In this document: positions 31,676 through 38,534 of the stretch, piece by piece
Position numbering within the stretch: the stretch's first letter is position 1
How the letters are laid out: each line of letters begins with the position of its first letter
Translations under genes and position numbers: made by a program
NCBI GenBank assembly: GCA_003343905.1
Contig: QAKI01000044.1
Location: forward strand, 1 to 64,000
DNA: 64,000 bases
Direction of reading: 5' to 3'
DNA from: Subdoligranulum variabile
GTDB lineage: Bacteria; Bacillota; Clostridia; Oscillospirales; Ruminococcaceae
The notes under the pieces: generated by a model
The model's database searches: none
What the model was told of the DNA's origin: nothing
What the model saw: the letters and a program-made list of their open reading frames with translations, nothing else

Positions 31676-32641
31676 TTACACATGCCCCAGCATGCCGATG
31701 CCCATGTGGGCGGCCATGCGGTACAAATTGTTGTAGCTGATATCTTCTGCGCTGGCGGCGTTGCTGTACAGGTTCATTGCTCCGCGGATGCCCCAGGGGC
31801 TCCGGCACACCCCCAGCAAAAATTCCAGTTCCTTCTGCGCGCCGCGGCTGGCCAGCACCGGGAACAGCTTCTCCACATCCTCCCGCTTGACCTTGCGGGT
31901 CGTATACTCCCGCTGCATGCGGATGCGGGAGAAAAGCTGTGCGAACTGCGCCTGCTGCCGTCCCTGCAGGCGGCTGTAGACCTCGCTGTTGCCGATCAGC
32001 ACCACACCCACGCCGCGTTCCCCGGTCATGGGGTTATCGTCGGTCAGGGAGCGGATCTCTTCCAGGGCCGCGTATTTGAGGTGCTGTGCCTCGTCGATGA
32101 TAATAACCAGGTTGGTGCCATCCAACCGCTGCCGCAGCGCCATCATCTGGTCCATCTTATTGCGGCATTCCGGCACCCGCAGGGCGCGGGCCAGCAGCTT
32201 GATCGCGCCGGTCAATGTGCCGGTGCTGGGGGTGATACTGATGCCCACCGCGCTGGTGGAATGGTCGCGCAGATATTTCTGCGCGCCCTTGCTCTTGCCC
32301 ACACCAGCGTCGCCGTGCAGGACTACCATGCAGTGCTCCAACTGCGCGAAGCGGATTCCCTGGTACACGTCTTCCGAGATCGAGGTCGGTATGTAGCTTT
32401 CACGGGGCAGCAGGTCGCCGGTCTTCTCGGCGGCGGCCGCCGATTCCTCCACGATGGCGAAGAACTCCTTCAGCTTCCGCTCGATCTCTTCCACCGAGCC
32501 TTTGTACTTCCGGTTCAGGTAGCTACTCAGGGCCGCGCTGCTGATACCCACTTTGCTTGCCATCTGGTTCTGACTGATTTTGTGCTGCTCCATGTACTCC
32601 TGCACCCGCTGGATCATGGATTCATCATAGATCTTCTCCAT
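31676..32641 (-). CDS. MuB-like transposition ATPase
   Basis: 321 residues. N-terminal helix-turn-helix (about 22-45: ISQNQMASKVGISSAALSSY), then an AAA+ core with Walker A GDAGVGKS (110-117) and Walker B IIIDEAQ (Asp183-Glu184). MuB coats target DNA and brings it to the transposase, and gives target immunity. ATG 32641 has GAGGAGG at 8 bp; a TTG at 32647 is also in frame. It overlaps the transposase end by 17 bp. Confidence 0.92.
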   Translation of the reverse strand: MEKIYDESMIQRVQEYMEQHKISQNQMASKVGISSAALSSYLNRKYKGSVEEIERKLKEFFAIVEESAAAAEKTGDLLPRESYIPTSISEDVYQGIRFAQLEHCMVVLHGDAGVGKSKGAQKYLRDHSTSAVGISITPSTGTLTGAIKLLARALRVPECRNKMDQMMALRQRLDGTNLVIIIDEAQHLKYAALEEIRSLTDDNPMTGERGVGVVLIGNSEVYSRLQGRQQAQFAQLFSRIRMQREYTTRKVKREDVEKLFPVLASRGAQKELEFLLGVCRSPWGIRGAMNLYSNAASAEDISYNNLYRMAAHMGIGMLGHV

Positions 32642-34604
32642 CTTCAATGCCTCCTCGATGTTTGATCAGGTATTCGTTCATGCTGCCGATGTCGATATCA
32701 CCAACCGCCCGCAGCAGGGGTTCTTCCTGCTCGGCGCGGCGCAGTTCGATGCACTTCGGGTTCGGGGCCAGGGCCAGTTCGTCCAGATTCCTCTGTGCCA
32801 GCGCAGTGGCCAGATTGAGCGCCCGTTCGGGGTCTTCCGGCAGCCGCAGCGCCTGGCCGTATTCGCGCACAGCCTTTTCGGCCTTGCGCTTGGCGGCCAT
32901 CAGCTCGGCGATCTGCTCCTGTGTAGCAAGGTAGCCCGCGGTCAGCTTGCTCTGCGGTGCTTCCGTGAGGTAGCGGTCCTCCAGGTCGTAGACCCGCACC
33001 TTGTCCAGGTTTTCTGGATCGTACCGCAGGTACACCTTGTCCTGCATCCGCAGGTTGGCAAGTTCCGGGGTGTAGTAGTCCAGTTCCAGCCCGTGGAGCT
33101 TCAGCGTCACGCCCCGGCGCGTCACCCGCACCGGCTTACTGGTGCGCATCAGCATCAGCTGCAGATCCGTTTCGCTGGCGGGCTTACGCACCGCCCCATT
33201 GGGCAGGTTCTCCCGCCATACGTCCACGCGGCTCTTTCCCTTATCCTCGGCCACGCTGCCTCCGTAGGGCTCACAGTTGAGATATCCCTCGATCAGCGTG
33301 TCCACCGCCGCGATCACCTCGGCGTCCGTCGGTACATGGTCGCCCTGCTTCAGCACATATTTCAAGCGGTTGGGCTTCTCCACTACATTGCCGCCGGTAT
33401 AGGTCGGGAATAAGCGGCTGACATAGTTTTTGAAATCCTCGAAGCGCCGTTCCACCAGCTTGGCACGTGCGTTGCGTACAATGGCGTTCGTCATCTTGAT
33501 GCCCAGGCGTTCAAGAATAGCCGGTGGGGCAAACGGTTCACTGCCGTCGGCCAAACGCTTCTTGGCGCGATGCCCTCGCCCGCCAAAATCGGCAGTCAGG
33601 AACTCGCGTCCGTTGTCCACGTAGACATTCAGGGGAATGCCACGGGTGGTAATACCTTTGCGCAGCGCGTTCAGCGTGGCTTGGCTGCCGGGGCTGGCTG
33701 TCACATACCAGCCGGTAAAAATGCCGCTGCGGGCATCCAGCCAGGCACTCAGATACAGGCGGTGCAGGGTGCCGTCCGGCCCCATGCTCTCCACGTCCAG
33801 CGTGTGGGTATCGCCGATCCAGTAGTCGTTGGCGGCAATGCTCTCATATTCGCGCCGGATGTAGGGGCTGCACTTGTCGTAGTAGGCTTTTTCGCCTTCC
33901 CGGCACAGCACCGTTACCGCATAGGGCACTGCTTTGGCTTTGCGGTAGAATGTGTGGTAGCTGGGCAGCGGCAGGGCGGTGGGCATATTATCCCGCGCCC
34001 ACTGCTCGGTCAGCGCCACGCAGCGGGGAATGGGCAGCTGGGCTTCGTCCAGGTACAGGCTCAGGAACTCCTGCTCGATCTCCGGCGACAGTACGGTCTT
34101 ACCCTTGCGGGCCTTGCCGCGCTTGTCCACCAGGGCGTCCAGGTCTCCGGCCCGGATCGCCGCCCACTTGCGGTACAGCGTTTCCACGCTGACCTGCCGC
34201 TTCAGCGGGTCTTCCAGATAGGTGAGCCGCACAAATGCCTCATCACACTCGGCCTTGCGGCCGCCCGCCTTCCGGCGGTACTGCTGCCAGCGGTCCACCA
34301 GTGTCAGCCAGTAGCTGATCTCGGCCCGCTCCTCACCACTGTGGCTTTCCAGCGGCCGCGCGGCGGTTCCTTTCTTCTTGCCGCCGTGCTTTGCCGGTTC
34401 AGCGGCGGGCCGGTGCTGGTCAATATATTTTTTCTGCGCCTGCTCCGGCAGCGCCGACAACGGGATTAGATACTCCGGGCGGTTCTGCGCATTGGTATGT
34501 ACCTGTACTTCGGGGTAGCATCCATCACGAGCCCGTTTCTGTACCCAGCGTATACTTGACCCGGTCAAAGCAGCTACCTCTGTTGCCTTCAGCAACGCTT
34601 CCAA
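32625..34604 (-). CDS. MuA-like DDE transposase
   Basis: 659 residues, against 663 for MuA. N-terminal DNA-binding part (ALLKATEVAALTGSSIRWVQ), middle helical domain, integrase core with DDE residues Asp265 (GDTHTLD), Asp330 (YVDNGRE) and Glu385 (KLVERRFED), then the Mu C-terminal beta domain (TRRGVTLKLHGLELDYYTPE). Spacing of the triad is close to MuA. The start is taken as TTG 34604 because GAGGTG lies 6 bp upstream; an upstream in-frame reading exists only through the ribozyme repeat. It drives integration and replicative transposition. Confidence 0.92.
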   Translation of the reverse strand: MEALLKATEVAALTGSSIRWVQKRARDGCYPEVQVHTNAQNRPEYLIPLSALPEQAQKKYIDQHRPAAEPAKHGGKKKGTAARPLESHSGEERAEISYWLTLVDRWQQYRRKAGGRKAECDEAFVRLTYLEDPLKRQVSVETLYRKWAAIRAGDLDALVDKRGKARKGKTVLSPEIEQEFLSLYLDEAQLPIPRCVALTEQWARDNMPTALPLPSYHTFYRKAKAVPYAVTVLCREGEKAYYDKCSPYIRREYESIAANDYWIGDTHTLDVESMGPDGTLHRLYLSAWLDARSGIFTGWYVTASPGSQATLNALRKGITTRGIPLNVYVDNGREFLTADFGGRGHRAKKRLADGSEPFAPPAILERLGIKMTNAIVRNARAKLVERRFEDFKNYVSRLFPTYTGGNVVEKPNRLKYVLKQGDHVPTDAEVIAAVDTLIEGYLNCEPYGGSVAEDKGKSRVDVWRENLPNGAVRKPASETDLQLMLMRTSKPVRVTRRGVTLKLHGLELDYYTPELANLRMQDKVYLRYDPENLDKVRVYDLEDRYLTEAPQSKLTAGYLATQEQIAELMAAKRKAEKAVREYGQALRLPEDPERALNLATALAQRNLDELALAPNPKCIELRRAEQEEPLLRAVGDIDIGSMNEYLIKHRGGIEDGEDL

Positions 34605-34621
34605 ACTTCTCACCTCAATCT

Positions 34622-34684
34622 GGCCTGCCTCATCAGTATCGGGCGGCCATCCCCGGCAGACGGCCCCGCAGGGCCGTTTCGGCT
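34622..34684 (-). ncRNA. Hammerhead ribozyme-like RNA, copy A (upstream of transposase)
   Basis: Read on the minus strand: GCC-GAAA, a closed stem III, GUC, a closed stem I, then CUGAUGA (34630-34636), GGC. The order gives a type II hammerhead (stem II open). Cleavage would fall after C at 34659. Stem III is CGGCCC/GGGCCG. Stem I has one C-A mismatch in this copy. The loop of stem I carries GGCC, which can pair with GGCC just after stem II. Cut RNA would begin 54 nt before the TTG start of the transposase. Confidence 0.82.
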
Positions 34685-34761
34685 GTTCTTTTTTCGTGTT
34701 TTCTGGTATACTTGTTTTGATCCACACCGCGCTCGGCGGCGACAAAAAGAAGGTGTAAAAT

Positions 34762-35148
34762 GTGCCCCGTATTTCTTCCCGAAAATTTGCTGACCGTTTG
34801 GAACAGATCATGGAGCCGATCATAAGCCGCCCCTCTTTTCAGTCCAGAATAACGCATTTCAAAGGGGATATGTCGGCCTATGAACCGTATGGGGCGGCCA
34901 GATTTTCTGGTGTCAGAAAATATATCCGTTCATTGTGCAAAATACTGAATGACCCGGACAAAATCGACCGCTTAAATGCCCGAACGCCTCCGATTGATCT
35001 GGCTTGTGTGGCACTTCATCTTAGCAGCCTGTATGCCGCTTTGGATAACGGACGCCCTAAAATGTCCCTCAAATTTCCTTCGGATGATCGTCAGTTTGTG
35101 GAATATGCTTTTGAGGACGTTTGGGCCTATGTCCGCGCAGGTCTATAG
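34762..35148 (+). CDS. Hypothetical protein on the opposite strand
   Basis: 128 residues from GTG 34762, with AAGAAGGTG upstream and TATACT at about 34707 as possible -10. The sequence has normal protein composition (FADRLEQIMEPIISRPSFQS; LACVALHLSSLYAALDNGRP), in a segment richer in A+T than its surroundings. It lies antisense between two early genes, to the right of ribozyme copy A. No family recognised. Possibly a cargo gene expressed in the lysogen. Confidence 0.6.
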   Translation: MPRISSRKFADRLEQIMEPIISRPSFQSRITHFKGDMSAYEPYGAARFSGVRKYIRSLCKILNDPDKIDRLNARTPPIDLACVALHLSSLYAALDNGRPKMSLKFPSDDRQFVEYAFEDVWAYVRAGL

Positions 35149-35224
35149 AGTAGACCAGAAAATCCAGTTTCCTGTTTGGGGCAGAACCTTCCTGCTCCTC
35201 TTGGGGATTCGCCTTTTCGTCCAT
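35069..35224 (-). CDS. Small hypothetical protein, 51 aa
   Basis: Starts MDEKANPQEEQEGSAPN and ends TDDHPKEI; AAGGAGGTG stands 7 bp before the ATG, a near-perfect ribosome site, 18 bp after ribozyme copy B. Its 3' half overlaps the opposite-strand gene 34762-35148. No function recognised. Confidence 0.55.
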   Translation of the reverse strand: MDEKANPQEEQEGSAPNRKLDFLVYSIDLRGHRPKRPQKHIPQTDDHPKEI

Positions 35225-35241
35225 GCTGAACACCTCCTTCC

Positions 35242-35303
35242 GGCCTGCCTCATCAGTACCGGGCGGCCATCCCCGGCAGACGGCCCGCGGGGCCGTTTCG
35301 GCT
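35242..35303 (-). ncRNA. Hammerhead ribozyme-like RNA, copy B
   Basis: Same design as copy A: GAAA (35296-35299 on the complementary strand), stem III CGGCCC/GGGCCG, GUC with cleavage after C at 35279, a 7-bp stem I, and CUGAUGA at 35250-35256. The TAG stop of the upstream gene (35302-35304) touches the start of the ribozyme, so ribosomes would leave just before the fold. The ribosome site of the 51-aa gene follows directly. Confidence 0.85.
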
Positions 35304-35556
35304 ATGCTTCAAAGTGCCCTTCGGTGCTGTAGTCCCATTTCAATTCGATTTGCCCATTGACCATCAAGTACAGGGCAGGGTGGTGGGCCTTGCAGACCCA
35401 GCCGCTTTTTACATTCCGCACCCAGGCGTCCCCGTAGTACCCTTCCACTTTCAGCACTTTGTACTGGCTCCCCGCGTTGGGGTAGGTCTCGCCCACCAGC
35501 AGCGGGTCGCCCAGCTTCTGCACCGGCACCCGGTTATTGTTCGGTGTCAACGTCAT
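35302..35556 (-). CDS. Small early protein, paralogue of 36544-36792
   Basis: 84 residues. Aligns over its length with the 82-aa protein at 36544-36792: both have L..P..VGE.Y, then Y.V, ALYL, G.IEL.W and a final GH plus aromatic residue. Neither family is known to me. Both genes end right before a ribozyme copy, which suggests that gene and ribozyme were duplicated together. GGAGG lies 9 bp upstream of ATG 35556. Confidence 0.7.
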   Translation of the reverse strand: MTLTPNNNRVPVQKLGDPLLVGETYPNAGSQYKVLKVEGYYGDAWVRNVKSGWVCKAHHPALYLMVNGQIELKWDYSTEGHFEA

Positions 35557-35905
35557 ACCCCAGCGCCTCCATCACGTGTAGAATTGTCCGCGTGTAGCCA
35601 ATCAGGCCCTCGCATTGCATCCAGTAGTCCAGCAGTTCTCGCCTGCAGTGGTGCTCCAGCGCCTGCTCCATAGTGTCGCAGGTTTCGCCGGTCATCTCCT
35701 GCAGTGCTTCCAAGATGGCCTTTTCCATCCGTTTTTCCTCCTTCAAACGGCCTTCAAACCGCATTTTACCGGTTGTAATTCCCAGCACATGCTCGTTCCA
35801 CATGCCCCCGCGCCAGTGCTCAGGCCACGCCCACCAGTTCAGGGCGTCTTCCAGCGTGGCGTATCGGGGGCCGTATTGTTCTTGTACAGCATCCAGGATG
35901 CTCAT
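35534..35905 (-). CDS. Early hypothetical protein
   Basis: 123 residues, rich in Trp, His and Glu (YATLEDALNWWAWPEHWRGG; ETCDTMEQALEHHCRRELLD). AAGGAGAT stands 6 bp before the ATG, 15 bp after ribozyme copy C. It overlaps the next gene by 23 bp. No family recognised. Confidence 0.68.
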   Translation of the reverse strand: MSILDAVQEQYGPRYATLEDALNWWAWPEHWRGGMWNEHVLGITTGKMRFEGRLKEEKRMEKAILEALQEMTGETCDTMEQALEHHCRRELLDYWMQCEGLIGYTRTILHVMEALGYDVDTEQ

Positions 35906-35920
35906 GGTTATCTCCTTAAC

Positions 35921-35983
35921 GGCCTGCCTCATCAGTACCGGGCGGCCATTCCCGGCAGACCGCCATCGCTGGCGGTTTCGGCA
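35921..35983 (-). ncRNA. Hammerhead ribozyme-like RNA, copy C
   Basis: GAAA at 35976-35979 (complement), stem III CCGCC/GGCGG, GUC with cleavage after C at 35958, 7-bp stem I, CUGAUGA at 35929-35935, and a 4-bp open stem II (UGCC with GGCA). Compared with the other copies stem III shows a compensated pair change (G-C to C-G at the second pair) with a different loop, which is direct evidence that base pairing is being kept. Confidence 0.87.
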
Positions 35984-36049
35984 TGTTTGTGGTATGCTGA
36001 TTCGTAGGGAGGGCTTGCTCCCAATTTCTGTTAGAAGGGAGGTGTCTAA

Positions 36050-36244
36050 ATGACCGATGCTCAAAAACGTGCGATTCTCAAGGAAGTTGTCGATCATCCA
36101 AGTAAGAGTGGCTACCATGTAGACTCAAATCTCCGTAACGATTTGTATGAAATAGCCCCTTATGTAGTTGGATTTAGAATCGTCCTTCGAGGCTTTTATT
36201 GTGAAGGACTGTCTCGGCTGGGCGAATCTTTCTTGAGCAAATAA
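36050..36244 (+). CDS. Small opposite-strand protein, winged-helix-like
   Basis: 64 residues with GGGAGGTG 6 bp before the ATG. The C-terminal pattern (YVVGFRIVLRGFYCEGLSRL) resembles the wing and last helix of small winged-helix phage proteins, without a certain family. It is transcribed against the early operon, to the right of ribozyme copy C, and converges with the next minus-strand gene (49-bp overlap). Confidence 0.62.
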   Translation: MTDAQKRAILKEVVDHPSKSGYHVDSNLRNDLYEIAPYVVGFRIVLRGFYCEGLSRLGESFLSK

Positions 36245-36453
36245 TCCCACGGAAGGCCGGAGAGTTTTACCTTGTTCCGAGGAAACTCTTCGGTTTTTTC
36301 ATGAAATTCGGCGTCAGCGTAACAGATGGTCACTTTGTACGGGTCTATTTTGAACCAAAGTACTCGTTCGCCAATGTCTTCCCGCCCTTCCACAACGGGC
36401 AGGACATCCAATGCGCCAATCTGCACCTCATCGGGGTTCGGTTGGTAGCCCAT
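36196..36453 (-). CDS. Early hypothetical protein
   Basis: 85 residues (VQIGALDVLPVVEGREDIGE; PYKVTICYADAEFHEKTEEF), ending basic. ATG 36453 has AAGGTGG at 8 bp and lies 19 bp after ribozyme copy D. No family recognised. Confidence 0.65.
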   Translation of the reverse strand: MGYQPNPDEVQIGALDVLPVVEGREDIGERVLWFKIDPYKVTICYADAEFHEKTEEFPRNKVKLSGLPWDYLLKKDSPSRDSPSQ

Positions 36454-36471
36454 ATGGTTCACCACCTTTCG

Positions 36472-36534
36472 GGCCTGCCATCATCAGTACCGGGCGGCCA
36501 TTCCCGGCAGACGGCCCCACGGGGCCGTTTCGGC
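36472..36534 (-). ncRNA. Hammerhead ribozyme-like RNA, copy D
   Basis: GAAA at 36528-36531 (complement), stem III CGGCCCC/GGGGCCG, GUC with cleavage after C at 36510, 7-bp stem I, CUGAUGA at 36481-36487. This copy has one extra U between CUGAUGA and GGC, so the first pair of stem II is disturbed and activity may be lower. It begins 10 bp after the stop codon of the upstream gene. Confidence 0.78.
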
Positions 36535-36543
36535 TTTGGCGGG

Positions 36544-36792
36544 TCACCCCACCTGTTCCATGGTCTTGTAGTGGCCGTTCTTCTCGGCATTCCACATCAG
36601 TTCGATGCCCCGGCCGGTCAGGTACAGTGCCGCGCCTTCGGCGTCGATTTCCAACCCGTCCCGCATACGCTGCAGATGCACGCTGTCGTGCAGGCAATCG
36701 CTGTCGTAGCTCTCCACCCGGTACAGGTCTTTGCCGTTGCGGTAGATTTCGCCCACGTGGATCGGCTGGTTCAGCAGTTCATACTTCTTCAT
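36544..36792 (-). CDS. Small early protein, paralogue of 35302-35556
   Basis: 82 residues, mostly beta (NQPIHVGEIYRNGKDLYRVE; GAALYLTGRGIELMWNAEKN). It is similar along its length to the 84-aa protein at 35302 and, like it, is followed at once by a ribozyme copy. AGGAGC stands upstream, 2 bp after the Cro-like gene. Confidence 0.7.
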   Translation of the reverse strand: MKKYELLNQPIHVGEIYRNGKDLYRVESYDSDCLHDSVHLQRMRDGLEIDAEGAALYLTGRGIELMWNAEKNGHYKTMEQVG

Positions 36793-36794
36793 TG

Positions 36795-37022
36795 TTAGGC
36801 TCCTTTCTTAGTACAGTGTGGTTTTATATCTGATTCGAACAACTCATCAAGTGAGCAGTCCACATTGAGATATTTTTTGATTGCTACTGCTTCAGGTATG
36901 GTAAATGATGATTTTTCGTTCATCTTCATCGAGAGGGTCCCTTCCGTACAGCCAATAACTGCGGCGAGTTCCTTTCTCGAAATTCCTCTTCTGGCAATTT
37001 CAGCCCTCAAGTTGCAGTACAT
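36795..37022 (-). CDS. Cro-like XRE regulator
   Basis: 75 residues with an HTH fold (LRAEIARRGISRKELAAVIG, then CTEGTLSMKMNEKSSF and an acidic end). Divergent from the S24 repressor, first gene of the early operon; expected to act as Cro or Ner does in lambda or Mu. ATG 37022 is preferred because AGAGGATG then lies at 9 bp. Confidence 0.8.
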   Translation of the reverse strand: MYCNLRAEIARRGISRKELAAVIGCTEGTLSMKMNEKSSFTIPEAVAIKKYLNVDCSLDELFESDIKPHCTKKGA

Positions 37023-37189
37023 ATAGCACATCCTCTCTGCTTGTATACGGACTTGCGTATTTCTTGCTTATAATATATACTCATATTCGTACAAAGTCAA
37101 GCGTTTTTCACTCTCTACGTCTGAAATTTCGTATTTATTTTTTGATTTTTCACCGTTTTTCTGTTATCCTATATAATGAGGTGAGTTTA
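37023..37189. promoter_or_regulatory. Early operator/promoter region of the phage
   Basis: Divergent promoters: plus TTCACC (37149-37154), 17 bp, TATAAT (37172-37177) for the S24 repressor; minus TTGTAC, 16 bp, TATAAG near 37066-37094 for the Cro-like gene. Candidate operators are the dyads ATACG...CGTAT near 37044-37059 and TACG...CGTA near 37115-37132. Very A+T-rich. Confidence 0.6.
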
Positions 37190-37906
37190 ATGATTGAGCA
37201 GGAACTACGAGATCTTATTTGCTCACGCTATAAAAGTGTGCGCGCTTTCGCCGAAGCGGCAGATCTCCCTTATACCACAGTCGATAGTATTCTAAAACGT
37301 GGTATCGAAAAGGCTACCGTAAAAAGTATCATCAAGCTTTGCCAAACCTTAAATATTGACACCGATGAGTTGGCGGCCGGTAGAATCGCGGCAAGGAAAA
37401 TCTTGCTAAAAACCGCTATTTCTCCTGAAGAAAATAGGCTGCTCCTAAAGATTCGGTCATTGAATGAGGATGCCTTACAGGTTGTACTGTCGGTAATCGA
37501 CCTGGCTTATGAGGTCCCCAAGCAAAGTATCCTAAATAGTCAAATAATTCCTTTCAAAGTTTCCGAACAGCCCGCAAGTGCGGGTACTGGGACCTATCTT
37601 GGCCCGGACGGTTTTGGAGAGATGCTGGTAGACCCTGACCAGGTCGCCGGAGCTGACTTTGGTGTTCCTGTCAGCGGCGACAGTATGGAGCCGCGCTACC
37701 GCGATGGGGATATTATTCTGGTCTCCATGGCCGATCCGGTTGAAGTAGGCGACATTGCGCTGGTCACCATGGACGGTTGCGGCTACGTCAAAATGATTGG
37801 CGAAGGCGAACTGATTTCCCTCAATAAGCGCTATGCACCTATCCCCATGACCGACGATATCCGCATCAACGGTAAGGTCATCGGCGTTCTTGATTCCAGC
37901 CGGTAA
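37190..37906 (+). CDS. S24-family phage repressor (CI-like)
   Basis: 238 residues: N-terminal HTH (about 15-60), linker, and a LexA/CI-type S24 peptidase domain with Ser165 (GDSMEP) and Lys201 (YVKMIGEG) as dyad; a likely self-cleavage site is Ala131-Gly132 in PASAGTG. It keeps the lysogen silent and is cleaved with RecA after DNA damage, unlike the Mu c repressor, which is of another family. GAGGTG at 6 bp. Confidence 0.92.
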   Translation: MIEQELRDLICSRYKSVRAFAEAADLPYTTVDSILKRGIEKATVKSIIKLCQTLNIDTDELAAGRIAARKILLKTAISPEENRLLLKIRSLNEDALQVVLSVIDLAYEVPKQSILNSQIIPFKVSEQPASAGTGTYLGPDGFGEMLVDPDQVAGADFGVPVSGDSMEPRYRDGDIILVSMADPVEVGDIALVTMDGCGYVKMIGEGELISLNKRYAPIPMTDDIRINGKVIGVLDSSR

Positions 37907-38467
37907 TCTATATTTAGCACAAGCGCGCGGTCCTGTCCCGGTTTTGGTGGGATATAACGAGTTTCGATAATTTAATACGAACTGGCGATTGTTAAACTAC
38001 TGTCTTTTTTGACGTAAAATACACGATGGTGCGTAATGCGAACTTGCTTTTTTAGTGCGAACAAGTAGTTCGCATTAAAGTTTGAATTCATACCTCTTGG
38101 GAGGCGAAAGTTTTACCGCTTTGACGGTCTGCCGTTCAAGAATTTTAACGTGCTGTTTTAACTCGGCAAATCGTATTATTTTTGTGTCATTGCCGTTCTG
38201 TTTGAACACCGTTTGAACAGCTTTCAAGCAGGAATTGGCCGGGCGGTAAGGCCGTCTGCCTGACCGCCCAAAACGGCCTAAAAACAGGCAAAAAAATTTG
38301 CAAGCCCTTTTTCAAGAGCTTGCATTTTTTGCGCGCCGTTTTCCGTTCAAGCGCCGTTAAATTTTTCGTTATTTGGTTAAAAATCGGCGTTTCGCGCCTT
38401 TTTGCATATCTTCCTTCGCCCCGTCCGCCGTTCAAACCCGTTTTTTCATTCTCCCTGTAAACTCACA
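37907..38467. repeat. Phage left end with repeated motifs
   Basis: 561 bp without a credible gene. It holds TAATGCGAAC (38034-38043), TAGTGCGAAC (38053-38062) and the inverse GTTCGCATTA (38068-38077), and at least five CCGTTCAA/GTTTGAAC-type motifs (38132, 38200, 38211, 38343, 38428) plus CCGTTAAA at 38353. A stem GCAAGC...GCTTGC with a T run near 38300-38330 may terminate repressor transcription. The end reads TGTGAGTTTACAGGGAGAAT on the minus strand. Multiple motifs near the end suit transposase-binding sites. Confidence 0.6.
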
Positions 38468-38472
38468 TCTGT
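38468..38472. repeat. Target-site duplication, right copy (TCTGT)
   Basis: Matches 4466-4470 exactly and lies directly after the CA terminus. Confidence 0.8.
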
Positions 38473-38534
38473 ACTTTATTTTTGTTCTATTTCAGCAAAT
38501 ATGACAAAATTTTTCAAAATCTGTGAATTATTTG

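Larger units (their letters stand above)
4471..38467 (-). mobile_element. Mu-like transposable siphovirus prophage, complete
   Basis: 33,997 bp between 5'-TG and CA-3' ends flanked by a 5-bp direct repeat. The outer 29 bp of the two ends match at 19 positions without gaps (TGT, TTT, CA and a shared GAAAAAA block). Inside are MuA, MuB, Gam, gp16, Mor and DUF3486 homologues plus terminase, portal, capsid, tail, lysis and lysogeny genes, nearly all on the minus strand, so the phage left end is at 38467. No essential gene looks broken, so it may be inducible. The virion genes resemble A118-type siphoviruses rather than Mu myovirus genes. Confidence 0.9.

Noticed and set aside
34616..36540. Four spaced repeats as a CRISPR array or REP-type element
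   Set aside because: The spacing is irregular (about 550-680 bp) with genes between, and each repeat has an internal hammerhead core; no short uniform spacers exist.
4267..38330. Alternative prophage ends with a TTTTT duplication (TG at 4267, CA near 38325)
   Set aside because: Both sites lie in hairpins with T runs, the duplication is low complexity, and the ends do not align beyond TGCA; the 4471/38467 pair aligns over 29 bp with a specific duplication.
38187..38435. Possible small gene in the phage left end
   Set aside because: The frame covers the repeated end motifs and a terminator-like hairpin, has no ribosome site and an unnatural composition.
4512..38448. TGAAAAAA (4512) and TTTTTTCA (38441-38448) as ends
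   Set aside because: The ends look alike, but the flanking five bases (AAAAA and TTCTC) do not match, and the shared block is explained as position 20-27 of the true ends.
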